Of a DNA stretch of 64,000 nucleotides, positions 10,743 to 23,382 are shown in pieces. The first letter of the stretch is position 1, and each line of letters begins with the position of its first letter. Under the pieces are notes generated by a model, which saw nothing but the letters and a program-made list of their open reading frames with translations, made no database searches and was not told the DNA's origin. Origin of the DNA: Primula veris (lineage: Eukaryota; Streptophyta; Magnoliopsida; Ericales; Primulaceae); assembly GCA_963682055.1 (NCBI GenBank), contig OY821740.1, forward strand, positions 5,209,314 through 5,273,313, given 5' to 3'. The position numbers and the translations under genes were made by a program.

Positions 10743-13700
10743 TCATACTGCTACATCTTGAATTTTGTATGTACTTCCTCTAACACAAGGGGCTTCGCTC
10801 TGGTCCAAAACATATGCAGCATAAGTGAGCTTTGTGAACTCCATGGGTGAGAAAAAGGTCTTGTTGGAGCCGTGCGCTCCTTGTTTTGCTAAAGCATCTG
10901 CCACCTGATTCTGTTCCCTATATATATGACATAAATCATAACTCACAAGACCCATTAGTTCAACTAAATCCAACCATAAAGTATCAAATTTAGGCCCTGG
11001 TTTGGTGCCTTTTTTCCACCAATTGGCAATAAGTTCAGAGTCCGTTTGTATGCAAATATTACTAATATTTAACATGTAACATATAAGCAAGTCATCTCTA
11101 ATAGCCATGAATTCTGCATAAATGTTATTTTGATTGCCAAGATAACTACTAAATGCAAAGATTAAGCAACACTTGTCATCTCTTAGAATACCCCCACAAC
11201 CACTATTACCTGGGTTACCATATGCAGAACCATCACAATTTAACTTTAATCTACCAGAAGGTGGACACTTTCAAGAAACGAATTTCGGCCTTTTCATCTT
11301 ACACACTACTTGATTAATAATAAGAGATTGAAGAGTATAAATCTGAAAGTGATGAGCAGGTAATTTAGGCTTAAGTAAAAAATTGAGGTCTCTTAACCAC
11401 CTATTCACTTTATGAACAATATCATTGACAGACATACCAACGTTCTCGAACCTAGCATTATTCTTGCTAATCTAAATTTCCCATAACACAAGAAAAGGAA
11501 CAAGTGCCGCAAGTTGTCCTACTTGAGTTTGATCGCAATGATTACACCAGATAGCGACATAACTTCTCCAATTGCCAGTAAACTCAGGAAAACCAAAAAT
11601 AGAACTAAAATGTTTCCATACACCAAACATAATATCACTGCCATTAAAAAGATGATCAATAGAGTCTGTAGCATGATTCTTACAACAAGAGCATTTAGTA
11701 GCCATATTAATACCATATTTCTTTAAGTCCTCATCCAATTTAACAGCAGAAAATCAAACTTTCCAGAAGTAAATGCTGATTTTAGGGGGAAGGTTATGGT
11801 TCCAAATATACTTAGCAAATTGAAAATTGGGTTTTTTATTTCTAAAGTAAGCGAAAGCATTTTTAGTAGTATAGGTCCCATTAAAAGTATAAGGCCAAAA
11901 CCTGATATCTTCACCCTTCCTTAAGAATAAATTAGCAGAAGAGACCTTAACAATAAGCTCATTACCTCCCATGATTGTCAATAAGCTGGTATCCCATCCA
12001 TTAGAGCTATAAACTTGGTTAAGGAGCACATGTGGAAAAACCACCGGGAAGGAATTGCAAAGAGGTCCATCTCCAGACCAATTCTCATACCAAAAGTTAA
12101 TTGACCTCTCCTTTATATTCCACTTGCTGTTATCAACCAAGTTTTTGAAATAAAAACTGAAATTTTTCCAAACATAAGAGTGAGAAGAATTAATAACTGG
12201 GTTACCCCAGTTATAATTATTAGCAAAATACTTTTGATACATAAAAATGGTCCAGGGTGAATCTTTATCTAAGAGTCTCCAACTCATTTTACTATGTAAC
12301 ACAACCATAGTGTCTTTTAAACTCCTAATACCTAAACCCCCCTCGGACTCGGGACAAGTCAAATTAGACCATTTTATCCAGTGATGTTTCTTCTTACCCT
12401 TATGATCCCTCCAGAAAAAATTAGCAAAAGCTTTTTCAATGTCATCAAGTACAAGCTTAGGGGGTTGCAAAGCAGAAAGAATATGCATGGGAATAGAGGA
12501 CAAAACATGTTTAATTAAAACAATTTTAGCTCCATTATTAAGTAAGTTACTTTTCCATGTGGCAACTTTTTTGCAAATTTTATTAACGAGAGGTTCATAC
12601 ATGGTAGCTGTAAGTTTAGTGTGGTGGAGAGGAATACCTAAATAAGTAGTGGGAAAATTCCCTTCGGTAAAACCAGTAACCTTAGCTATGATATCCTTCC
12701 TATTCTTGAGTTGATTATGAGTGAGAAAAACACTCTTGCTCCTATTCAAAAGTTTCCCAGAGACACATTCATAATCATTAATAAAATTCACAAGAGTTTC
12801 TAAGTTCTGTTTACTGCCATTAGCAAAAATAAGAACATCATCGGCAAAAAGAATATGAGAAATAGGGGAAGCATTGCTAACAGTTTTATATGGAATTAAA
12901 GAGCCATTATCGGTTAACTTACTCAAACCTCTACTTAGTACCTCTTCAGCTATGATGAATAAAAGGGGAGATAAAGGATCGCCTTACTTAAGTCCTCTAG
13001 TAGAGGAGAAAAATCCCGAGGTGGTACCATTTAAACATATAGAATAATTAGCATTAGTAACACAATTAAGAACAAAATTTACCCAACAGTTACTAAAGCC
13101 AAAAGCAGAAAGAAACTATCTTAAAAAACTCCAACTAATCGTATCAAAGGCCTTGGCCATATCTAACTTAAAAACAACATTGCCCCCTCTCACACTACTA
13201 TCCCCGAGGTGCCTTAAAAGCTCTTTTGAGAGTAGAATGGCATCAGTGATGATCCTACCTTCTACAAAGCCGCTCTGATTAGGTGATATAATTCTAGGGA
13301 GAATTGTCGCAAGCCTAGCTGTAGTAATTTTGGATACAATTTTGTAAAGAACCTGGCAAAGGCTAATTGGTCTAAACTGAGAAAAGTCAAGGGATTGTCA
13401 ATTTTGGGTATTAATACTAATAAAGCCGAAACTGCAGTAGTAGGAAATTTGTTACCACTAAAAATACCTTTAACAGCTTTGATTAAATCGCTCTGTATGA
13501 TCTCCCAACATTCAATGTAAAAACTGGATGAAAATCCATCTGGGCCAGGTGCTGAGTCCATGGGGATGGCAAAAGTTGCATCTTTAATTTCCTCATTAGT
13601 GGGTGCCTTCAATAAATAGAGATTATCAGTATCTGTGACCAATTTTGGAATATATTCAAGCAAAGAAGTATTAGGGGAAGTGCCATTATCAGTGAACTAA

Positions 13701-14890
13701 TTTTTAAAGAAAACCTCGGCTTCTCTTTGCATATCCTTAAAATCATTAGTAAAATTGCCATTAGCCATTTGTATACCAGTTATTTTGCTCTTAGACCTTT
13801 TATGTTTAAGCATAAGATGAAAAAACTTAGTGTTTCTGTCACCTTCAACGAGCCATTTAACCCTAGACTTCTGTTTAACAAAAATCTCTTCTTGCAGCAA
13901 AACAGTATTATAATTATTAAGAACTTTATTATAAGTGTCTAAATAGCTAGTGCCTAAAGTCGTAAGTTGGTTTTCAGCAAAAATAAGCTCATCATTAGCT
14001 TGCGCAACCTTGTTAATCACATTACCAAATGTTACCTTATTCCACTCCTTAAGACATAATTTAAGTCTTTTTAACTTATAAGTAAAGGAATCCATACCTT
14101 GGAGATGACTATATAAAGACCAATTATTCTCAACAGTTTTGAGAAAATCACCATGTTTAAGCCACATCCTCTGAAATTTAAAGTTAGAAGGGCCCAAAGT
14201 AGGTGCGGTGATAATATTAAAAAGCAATGGAGAATGATCAGAAACGGTTCTCTCTAATACCTTAAGTTTAATATTACTAAAATTTGTTTCCCAACAAGAA
14301 GTAATCAAAGCTCTATCAAGCTGTTCAAATTGAATATTTCCCTTTCTATTACAATACCAAGTGTACATGGAACCTTCAAAATTCATAGTAAACATATTAT
14401 TATCAGCAATAAAGTCCCTAAAGTCCTCTTTATCCTTATGGGTTCTATTGTGACCTCCTAGTTTTTCCGTATCAAGACAGATGGTGTTAAAATCACCCAC
14501 CACTTGCCAAGGGGAGCATCCTAAGTTCAAAGTAGAAAGGTCATTCCATAAGTTCCTTCTAGTTATGTAATCACACTTAGCATAAACAATAGTTAAAAAG
14601 AAACAACTATTCTTACCTAAGTTAAGAGTTATAGATTGAGAAGTCATCTGAACAATATCAAAAGAGATATTAGAATTATAAATGAACCAAATTTTTCCCC
14701 CTTCATTCTCATTCGCAATAACATAATTCATACCTAATTTTCTCAATATGGGGCTAACCTTAGTAAAACTAATCATAGGTTCTAAAATACCCACAAAATC
14801 TAATTTAAATTTCTTTACATATCTAACTAACTGGGCCTGAGATATTGTATTTGCAATACCTCTAATGTTCCAAATCATGTAATTATACAT
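10743..14890 (-). pseudogene. LINE ORF2: endonuclease, reverse transcriptase, RNase H (broken)
   Basis: The start at 14890 overlaps the ORF1 stop in TAATG. An APE-type endonuclease comes first (IWNIRG at the start, later VGDFNT and SDHSPL). The RT region begins with PMDSAPGPDGF near 13560, shifts frame near 13395, and resumes with FSQFRPISLCQVLYKI and DMAKAFDTISW. Its catalytic motif is FADD near 12845, in the same frame as 11754-12926. The zf-RVT zinc region (CSCCKNH) follows, then RNase H with CDGSAYGNPG, the aspartate-bearing QTDSELI and YREQNQVADALAKQG. Stops lie at 13697, 13116, 12984, 11754 and 11472. The GLKQGDP signature has lost its Gln to TAA. The product cannot be translated whole. 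Confidence 0.88.
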
Positions 14891-15466
14891 TAATTTGAGT
14901 TAGAAGATACCTTTTTGGTAGCTATACCTGGAGGTGAATATCTTTGAGGAGGATTCCCTACCCTTTTGCTCGGAATAGGACCCTTTGTTGAAACTTTAAA
15001 GCTTACACTAGAATCTAGATTAAGGGATTGAAGCAGCTTCTCCGCAGTCCGATGAACTGTCACCTCCTCTAAATTTTTAACCATGTTATTCATGCCTTCA
15101 GTTGCTTGTTGTGCTGGTATAGCTCTTTTAGCCTTCTGATTTGCTTTCTTTCTTGCACTCTTACTCTGAGCAGTCATCCAGAGTCACCTGCACTTTCATT
15201 AGCACTAGTCGGAGTTAATGTACCTAAGATTGGATTATCATCCAGACTCGGTCCATTAAAGGTTTTATTTTCCTCAGTACTTATTGAAACATCATCATTA
15301 ACACTAGAATTAGAGGTAGCAACTATATTAATGGTTGCATTAGCATTAGGTTCCTCAGTACCTGTTGAAACATTTTCATTAACACTAGTATTAGAGATAG
15401 CAACTATATTACTATTAGGAACATAATCAACAATCTGTTCCAAAACAGGTCCCTCCAATTCTTTCA

Positions 15467-16715
15467 TGTTGGCCCCGATGCGGCTAAACCTTAGAGGGGG
15501 GGTGAATAAGGTTTCTAGGCGTTTTTGGCCTAATTAAACTTAAGTGTAACTAATCACCCAACTATCGCAATTCTAATCTTATGCGTTTAACAAAAGTTAA
15601 TATAATACTAAAAGTTCTAAACGCATGCACGAAATAAGCAATAATTAAGTTGCGGAAAGTAAAAGGAAGGGAAAGAAAATGACACCGTGATTTTATAGAG
15701 GTTCGGCAAACGGCCTACGTCCTCTCCCCGGTACTACCGAGTATTTCACTAAAAATAATCTTCCCGATTACAAATCCTATCGAGCTCAATCAATCGATTG
15801 GCTCCCCCTCTACCCGAGATTTCTGCTCTTGATTCAAGTGCAAGCGTACACGTCTAATGAGTCAACGACTCCCCCTCAATCTATGAGTAACCAAGTGTTT
15901 AACCTAGAACTTTTAACCAACACTTTGGCTTAAAAGCTTCTACTCAAACACTCACTCACAATGAGCTTATAAAACGCTCTTTACAATTTTATCGAAAATT
16001 AAAACAACACCCACAATTGATTGCTTCTTAAATAAGCTAATTTGTGGTTTCGATGATGTTTGATCTTTGTTGGAGCTTGTATCAATTTATCTTCAATTTC
16101 TCTCTTTTCGAAATATTTCACCAAAATGGTGATTTTGGGTTTATGTATATGAGAGAGGTTGAAGGATTGATTATGGATATGTATGGATGTGATTCATGGT
16201 TTGGGAGAGAGATTGGGTGGTTTATATAATCACCAAAGTCTGTTTTTCTGTATCAGACCGTTGGAAGTGGTTGAGGCTTTTTTTCAGCGTTTTAAGCAAC
16301 TTTCAGCTGTTTTCGAATTCTGCAGAAAACGATCGGTCGTTTTCTACAGTCGATCGGTCGTTTTCAGAAAACGATCGGTCGTTTTCTGAGAAACGATCGG
16401 TCGTTTTTTCGACCTGCTCACTGGAAGAATTTGGTACAAAAACGATCGGTCGTTTTTTTACAGACGATCGGTCGTTCTCTGTTTTCTCGCTTTTCTTCGA
16501 ATGCTCATAACTCCTTCGTTTTAGCTCCGATTCTGGTTCCGCTTGAACCTGTGGCTTCGTTTTTCTGTGCTCTATCTTTCTGGTGTTCTGGAATTTACAA
16601 ATTCTACTTTTGGAAAAGACAAGCATTATATCATCGAAATAGAGAAATCATAAAATCATTAAAAATATAATCAACGTTATAATCAAAATCAATTATTGAA
16701 CCCCATGGTTCAACA
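15467..16715. mobile_element. Solo LTR inside LINE ORF1
   Basis: A 1249-bp insertion with canonical LTR ends, TGTTG at the left and CAACA at the right, and an exact 5-bp target duplication, TTTCA at 15462-15466 and 16716-16720. There is no internal gag-pol, primer-binding site or second LTR, so it is best read as a solo LTR left by recombination, or a very short terminal-repeat element. It carries a G-rich stretch near 15490 and a direct-repeat cluster at 16326-16479. Its insertion postdates the LINE. Confidence 0.88.
16326..16479. repeat. Six copies of a GATCGGTCGTT motif in the solo LTR
   Basis: Six copies of CGATCGGTCGTT, mostly preceded by AAAA, occur with irregular spacing of about 20-50 bp. 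The core is nearly palindromic (AACGATCGGTCGTT against AACGACCGATCGTT). Such clusters inside LTRs can be enhancer repeats, which is inference here. They are too short and irregular for CRISPR, and the context is a plant transposon. Confidence 0.8.
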
Positions 16716-18240
16716 TTTCACATTATTTAAGTCGGTGTCGTTAATATCCTTATCAACCAAAGTATCATTAGTGATAATTTTATTATCAAGTGAAGGATCC
16801 GTCTCAGTATCGTCTTCTTCTATAATCTCTAAACTCTCTCCTTCCTTAAGCTTACCTTTTCTGTTTCTTTCTTTGTTCCAGCTGTTAAACTCTTGATCCA
16901 TATTAATCGGCAACCACTTTTTACCATCTTTTCTGTAATAAATTCTAGTACCAAATTGTTCCTTGTCAGTAGCATCTACCTTTGGTGGAGTTTTAGTCTC
17001 ATGTAGGATTTTGTCTTGTTTCTTATTACCATCTTGTTTATTCTCTTGGTGCGCACTATTTTTATCATTTACCTGAGCCTTATTAGGTTCATTATTACTA
17101 TTCGCTTTGTTTAGCTCACTATTAACTATACCAGTGTGTACCTCCTTGTTATCATTGCGGGATTGATTATTAGCTATTGTTTTCTTACATACAGAAGCCT
17201 CATGTCCCTGTAAAAAACAGTTACTACAGTACTAAGGAAAGTTCTCGTATTCTACTTTTTGCCAATAACCCTCTCCATTAGCTGTAGAGGTGCCAATCCA
17301 AATAAAGTCATCCTTTGCATTAGAGAGATTCATTTCTACACAAACCCTAGCAAACATAGGTCTAGCATGGGTTAAAGTAGCTAAATCAGTATCCAAAAAT
17401 TTATAGCCCATAGCATGCACAATGGCCTTTAAATAGGGCAAGTAACAGTAGTTCATAGGTAGCATCGGAAACCTAATCCATACAGGAGCAATAGGAGATT
17501 CAATTTTAAGGGGAAAATCGCTAGAACATTTGAAAAGCCTAAAAAGGGCTCCTTCAATCTCATGATTAGTCCTAATCCAAGCCTTATTAAAATCACCCGA
17601 TTGTCTCATCTTAATAAAAACATGTCTATTATCCATAAGACCAACAACAGGAGCTTCACTAAGACCCCAAGTTTTCAGAATAGTGTCTCTAATAACCTCC
17701 ATCTTGGGCCTACCCCTACTAAACTTGGCTACTAACGCATATTGTAAAGGTAACTCAGCTCTTTGAATTTCAATGGAAGAAAAAATCACAGCTGGTTTAG
17801 AATTTTTAACATGAGGCTGACGAAGAGGAAGCTAAATATCATAAACCTCTATCGTATTCAGATCTAGCTTATTACATAGAAGGGAGTCGGAATTTATACC
17901 TACCTTGTTACCTTTTAGAATTGCAGCATATGAGGGTACCTGTTGTGAGGTGGAGTCTCCAGCCTTTGATTTATTACCTTCCATAGCTGGATTAGCCCCT
18001 TCCAATGGTGTGTTAAATCCTTCAATCATTTGAAGTGATGTTTATCTCATGGCTAAAGCCCTAAATCTGATGTGTAAAAAAGGTGGAGAATTGAGAAAAG
18101 GGGAAATTTAAGAGAAGATGGTGTTTTATTGGGTAGATCTGATAATATATTAGAGGGAGGAGTGGGAGAGAAGGGGATTTGAAGATGATCGGAGAAAACC
18201 CTGGCTATAGCCGGATGTCGCCTTTTCTCTCTCTCTCTCT

Positions 18241-20104
18241 ATCCAAGCATCAAACAGTCAACTACGAGCCTGTGTATAAATGTATGTTTCTTCCTATATC
18301 ATCACCCCGTGTTTCATTATCACATTTTTTCACTTGATTCAACCGTTATTATACTAGTATTTAATATTAAACTTGTGATACAGTTGATTGTTTTAATGGA
18401 ATCATAACGGAATCATCTAAAGAGGGACATTCTTTGTGAAAATAAATTTTTCATTGCTTGGAGAAAGAAATTACAGCTGAGTTATATACTGCTCATGTGT
18501 TGTTTTTATATACTCGGTATCTAAGTAAAAGTGGGAACAAACCCACTATATATTGACTTAATATTTATGATAATTAAACCATCCTATTAACTTATCACTA
18601 CAACCAAAGATTAGGGGGGAAAAACTGAAAAAATAACCTAAAATAAAACACACAACAAAATGGAAGGTCTTGATGGATAATTCCACATTAAACTTTTGAT
18701 GAGCTGACATGAGTCTCGACCATCATCTATCCCAATTTGGTGTGTCAAACTATAATTTTTTTATATATTTAGGCTAACATTATCTTGTTTTTTTAATAAA
18801 TTATTGTATTATATTCAATTTTTATAATAATCCCTAGTTATATTTATTTATAACTTGAAACCAAATTTTTTTTGAAATAAAGTAAACATTTATATATTTT
18901 TTGAATTATATATCTTAAATTGCCAAAAGATTATAAAAACATGAAAATCAGATTTTTTTTTTTTTCAAGTAACTATTAACAAAATGATGAAATCATTGGC
19001 TTTACAAAAAAAGTAATGAAATTTAATAACATATATTAGTGAAAATATTGTATAGTTAGACTCTCCCTCCTACATCTACCCCGCTCTTTTACTCCCATTT
19101 ATGTGCCTCGCCTCCTTTTAAACTCAATTAGCTATTTAAAATGAGAAAAAAAATACAACAACTACAATTAAACATGTATTACTATATTTCAATAAAAGAA
19201 ATTATGAGAAAGTCAATTTTTTTTATCATAGAATAAAGAAAAAAACTGGTGTAAAATAATATTACTTAAAAAAATCATGTAAAATAAATATTATATCCAA
19301 ATTTTATAATATTTATCTACGTTATGTAGTAAAAGTTTATAAACAAACATAGAAAGTTATTAAAATTTAAAAATTGAGCAAAATAGCTAATGGGACACAA
19401 AAAGGAGTACGAAATATAGAGATAGATTATCAGGACTTGGGTTCGATTCTCGTAGGGGAGGTGTTATCTGGACTCGGATTAAATACTCGAGAAAAATACA
19501 TTATTCTTTGTAAGTTATGGTAATTTCTTATTGTGTTAAATTTTAATTTTGTTTCATATTCTTAGAGTTTTGAAGTTAAGTACTATTTTAAACTAAGAGC
19601 TTCATATATTCACTTTGCACCAGGCCTTGAAAAAATCGGAACCAGCTATGCTTCCTAGATTAAATTTAACCGTCATGAGCAAGCCATCGTCGGACATCAA
19701 ATCACAGGTGGTGCTGGTAGTCGGAGGTGGCAGAAAAGGGTATAACTGTTTAGGTTAGCATTGGAGAAAGAGAGAGAGGAGAGGGAGAGTTACGGGAAAT
19801 AACGTACATGCAGTGGTGGAGTACGTATACGTGTGGCTGCTGAAGTGACCGAAGGGTACCGCCGTACCAGAGCATATATAGAAAAACGGAGAGTTTGTGA
19901 TTTGGTTGTCTTCGGTTTAGATCAGGCAAAAAGAGAAGCAGATAATGAGTCCATTACAAGTTATTTGACTGATTCTAAATATATATGGTGAATTATTTGA
20001 AATTTTGCTAAATATTTTACCAAATTGTTGCAACTGCAAAGACTTAATTTCTCTTTATTTTCTTATGTTGCTTGCTGTATTGATGTCTCCATTACGCATC
20101 CGTC
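18241..20104. other. Intergenic, no gene seen
   Basis: AT-rich sequence. Near 19440-19500 the stretch GGGTTCGATTCTCGTAGGGG resembles a Pol III B box and could be a SINE fragment, but no A box or tail is clear. I see no conserved coding frame. Confidence 0.5.
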
Positions 20105-20215
20105 ATATTAGTTGGAGAACATGGACTTTCAAGAACATAATCTTTTGAGAGTGACAAGAAGTTAATTAATTAAGACTAAGATAGTTGACTATTCCGTACA
20201 AAGAAAATGACGTTT
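20105..20215. repeat. Conserved block downstream of XIP-2
   Basis: Shares ordered matches with 27735-27835 (downstream of XIP-3) and 39490-39625 (downstream of XIP-4): a TTAGTTGG/TTAGCTAAGG start, TGGACTTT, AAGAACAT, then AAGACTAAGATAGTTGA. It lies about 1.2 kb downstream of the XIP-2 stop. Best read as flanking DNA copied with the gene, not as a gene. Confidence 0.6.
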
Positions 20216-21411
20216 CATTAAAATATGCTCAACTGTACCTATCACAAGTATGTTTTTCCAACGTTAACCTAAAAAAATGCTCATTTTCTTTCACCTTTAT
20301 TTTGGTAAGTAAAATGAGAAACTAATTGCATTTATTTTAATTAAACAGATTTTTGTGGGTAATTTTTTTACGGGTTTGATAATTGGGTTACTGGATGTAC
20401 TTAACTTCGTGGTCAGACATGATAAAGACAAGACGTTAGGGTGTACATGTTCCGGATTGAAACTGTTTTTTTTTGTCAGAGCTCTGACAATTAAAGGAGC
20501 TAAAATATTAGAATCATGACGGAACTGCAACTATTTTGGAACATGGACAAAACCAACTCAACAATCCGGATGGTTCCGTATCAATTTCGGGTTCAATAAG
20601 CCGGTATGGCTTATAAGTTGTTAATGATGTAAATAAAAAAAGGAATAACTAAACTATGAAATACTATTATAACTCTTAGCAATACAAAGTTATTAACGTT
20701 AAAAAAAGCTACATAAATGAAAGAGTCAGCCATGCTCAATCAAAGATTGTTCATAATAATTCAAACTATTACTTAAGATTCTAGAATTATTTCATTTATA
20801 GTCTAGCAAATATGAAATAATGTAATATTATATGACCGTACTCCACATAGACTTTTCCCCTTAAGTTCACAAGTGTATATACAAAATTTAGGTTTAGAAC
20901 TATCGGTGACACATAATTTTGTCTTGTAAATTAACTTATATTATCAAATGGTTGTATCGGGTTTAGCGGGTTTTAACAGTCGTTCCAACGGGCCGAAACA
21001 GATTTAAAAATTTGATCTAGATTGATTTGGTCCGGATTTTAATAAGCTAACACTATTCCAGGCCATTAAGAATGAGCTCCACTTTTTTCAACTTTTACCC
21101 CACTATTTATAGGTTCAAAACCTGACCAAACCGAACAGCTCGGTCAGGATTCACCGGTTTACGTTTATTTCTACACCCCTATTAGGCATACGTCCTGGTT
21201 TTTTAGTACCCATTTCAATGTCTACATGCCAAATTTAGTTGTTCAAGAATACTGTATATCTAATTCCAATACTTCATGGTGAAATGATCATTTTACGAAA
21301 CAGAAATATTGATCTATTATTTATGACTACAATTTCTCCAAAATTGAGCATTGAGATAGTCGAAAAATATATACATCATGTTCGTTTATATAGTTACATT
21401 AAAGATTTTAT
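20216..21411. other. 3' flank of XIP-2, no gene seen
   Basis: AT-rich non-coding sequence. The open frame at 20297-20530 shows no family features. Confidence 0.5.
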
Positions 21412-22790
21412 CTATGATCGATGGATCGCCATGTGAAACGCTTTTACAAAGTTAATAAAATCATGTTTGTTTTCCTTAGGACGAACGTCTTCCAATACGA
21501 TAATCCTAGTATACAAATAGAAACACATCGATGCAATTGTTGGCCCAATCCAAAATATCCAATGTCGATCCCACAATTGTCCACCTCTAACAACCGCGGG
21601 TCCGAAACACGTAGCCGGATTTACTCCAACTCCAGAATAGCCAGTCACTCCAGTAACCGTCCTCGACACAAACCCATTGAAACCGACGCCAATTCCGATA
21701 CCAAAGCAATAGATAAGACGGCTAAACATATCTGACTTTCGTGCATCAAAAGCCATCCATCTAGAAATAAAGAGGAATACAAAAGAGCATATAACCTCAA
21801 GGTAGAAAGCTCGGCTTGTATCGATACCACTGGTGATGGGCCCATCTGGACCCAAGGTGACCGTAGCAATGGTACAACCTCCCAGTGAAAAAGTTCGTTC
21901 CGTCTCTTCATCCACCACAGCCTTCAGCGCTAGGGCACCTAGAATTCCACCAGTGCACTGAGCCACGATATAAATGAGGGCTCGACAAAGAGGAATACGA
22001 CCCATGAATCCGAAAGACATGCTAACTATGGGATTAATATGCCCACCAGTTACGGGGATAGTGACAAGTACAAGAAAAGCGACAATGACGGGTATGAGGG
22101 TTGACGGGATTAGTATGCGTGCTTCTGTCTTGACTTTACTTGAAGAGATTGTTATCGCGTCAGACATGAATGTTAAAGCTGCCGTGCCTAAGAGCTCTGC
22201 CATGGATGATCTCCAGACCTAGATAGTTTGCACATTTGAAGATCAGAAATTGTAAAAAAAAAAAAAAAAAAAAGTCGTGGAGATGAGTCTAATATTATAA
22301 TCTGCATGGTTAGGATGATTTTTTATCATACTAAAAGTCTGTTAGTATACAATTTAGGTGACTTAATTCTTGATAACTTTACCATTATATTTATAAGGGT
22401 AATGACATACTAGGTATCGGCAGTGCCAATTGATCGGTATATATCGAGGTCAAAAAGTATCTGACAATGGTAATTCGACCGTCAGTCTTTTCTAAGCAAT
22501 TATTGAAGATTAAATGCCACATGAACGTAATAAATAAAAGTTGTACCAACCTTAGCAGAAAAGATTTCTTCTAAACCCAACCTTTCACCCAAAGTAATTT
22601 CCTCCTTTTTCTCCTTTTTATTTTCATGATTTCGATCCTCATCTTGTAATTCTGGAATTTCACTGAAGAGAAGTAGAAAAAAAAAACATCATCATCTGCT
22701 ATAATATAAGTCGACTGGTTTACGATAATTTCTAATCTTTACACAAGCATATACTTTATTCTGTTATGCCATTCAAAGTAAGAATTCCAA

Positions 22791-22831
<41 letters not shown>

Positions 22832-23239
22832 TCTTTTTAACGCGCGGTTCCTAGCAAAATGGTTAATGCTTATTCTCCGCACAAAATTATCGTTTTTCAT
22901 ATTTATTATTGTACCGTCTTAAGTAGACGAAATACTCAAAGACCAAAGCTAAATTATTTCATTGTAACTGGAAAAAAAAATTACTCACTCTTCTGGTGTA
23001 CTGGATAGTGGAACAATTCTGCTGCTACTATGATGGTGCATATCAAAAATTCTGTTGTGAGCATGATGGTGCTCTTCGACATTTTGGTCATGACCATGAT
23101 GATGTTCTTCTACGATTCCATGGCGGCCATAATGATGAAATGCTTCGACGAATCTGTTGTGGCCTTGATGAAATGCTTCAACGATTTTGTTGTGGCTATG
23201 ATGGTTCTCAACATCTATAACAACACAACCCATCTCCAT
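21412..23239 (-). CDS. XIP-2: X intrinsic protein aquaporin, His-rich N-terminus, NPATC
   Basis: MIP-family channel of the XIP subfamily. Exons are 22989-23239, 22551-22662 and 21412-22218, giving 389 residues. The start is the ATG at 23239, giving MEMG as in XIP-3. Residues 13-70 contain all 19 N-terminal histidines in degenerate 11-residue repeats (for example GIVEEHHHGH). Exon 2 is short, charged, and ends GERLGLEEIFSAK. Exon 3 is the same length as in XIP-1 and XIP-3, with NPI at residue 183 and NPATC at 321. The filter arginine is Thr324, and the aligned H5 position is Gly. Intron 1 carries a long TA microsatellite. XIP-3 is its closest relative in the array. The gene appears intact; the transported solute is unknown. 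Confidence 0.93.
22793..22828. repeat. (TA)n microsatellite in XIP-2 intron 1
   Basis: A run of about 18 TA dinucleotides inside the first intron of XIP-2, likely to vary in length between individuals. Confidence 0.95.
23030..23203 (-). repeat. In-frame His-rich repeat in XIP-2
   Basis: Five degenerate units of 30-39 bp encode motifs of the form V-E-E-H-H-H-x-H. It is homologous to 4243-4449 in XIP-1 and has fewer units and fewer histidines. Confidence 0.8.
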
Positions 23240-23376
23240 ATCTATAAAATTATGTTTGCTTATTAAGCTAAAAAAGGAAATAAGCTTAACTTGATTATGA
23301 GCAGTAGCTAAGCAAATCTAATTAAGTGGGAAACTTTGCTATGTTTGATGAAACTGAAGTAGTATTGGAACTTAAC

Positions 23377-23382
23377 ATATAC
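23377..23382 (-). promoter_or_regulatory. Probable TATA box of XIP-2
   Basis: TATATG on the minus strand about 140 bp upstream of the ATG, preceded by TGCCAGCTTTATGGTGTG, the same block seen upstream of XIP-1, XIP-3 and in the orphan promoter. Confidence 0.5.

Larger units (their letters stand above)
14890..18029 (-). pseudogene. LINE ORF1: DUF4283 and zinc-knuckle nucleic-acid-binding protein (broken)
   Basis: Starts with an ATG at 18029. In-frame TAG codons occur at 17832 and 17229. The block at 17232-17789 matches the DUF4283 domain common in plant LINE and retroelement ORF1 proteins (AELPLQYALVAKFSRGRP, then VWIRFPMLP). Directly after it comes a CCHC knuckle, YCSNCFLQGHEASVC, with spacing C-x2-C-x4-H-x4-C. 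The reading frame is cut by the solo LTR at 15467-16715. Removing the LTR and one copy of its 5-bp duplication restores continuity (NNV joined to KELEG). A frame change at about 15175 leads into a lysine-rich C-terminal part. Confidence 0.82.
10743..18240 (-). mobile_element. Degenerate plant LINE (L1-like), interrupted by a solo LTR
   Basis: Non-LTR retrotransposon on the minus strand. In transcript order it has a 5' region ending near an AG-rich run (about 18225-18240), ORF1 with a DUF4283-type domain and a CCHC zinc knuckle, then ORF2 with APE-type endonuclease, reverse transcriptase, a zf-RVT zinc region and RNase H. Multiple in-frame stops and at least two frameshifts make it non-autonomous. 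A 1249-bp solo LTR splits ORF1 and is not part of the LINE. No target duplication was found, so both outer limits are approximate. Confidence 0.88.

Noticed and set aside
16326..16479. CRISPR-like array
   Set aside because: Repeats are short, spacing is irregular, and the setting is a plant LTR.
19430..19510. Possible tRNA or SINE with a B-box-like sequence
   Set aside because: No cloverleaf, A box or tail could be found, so it is mentioned only in the intergenic note.
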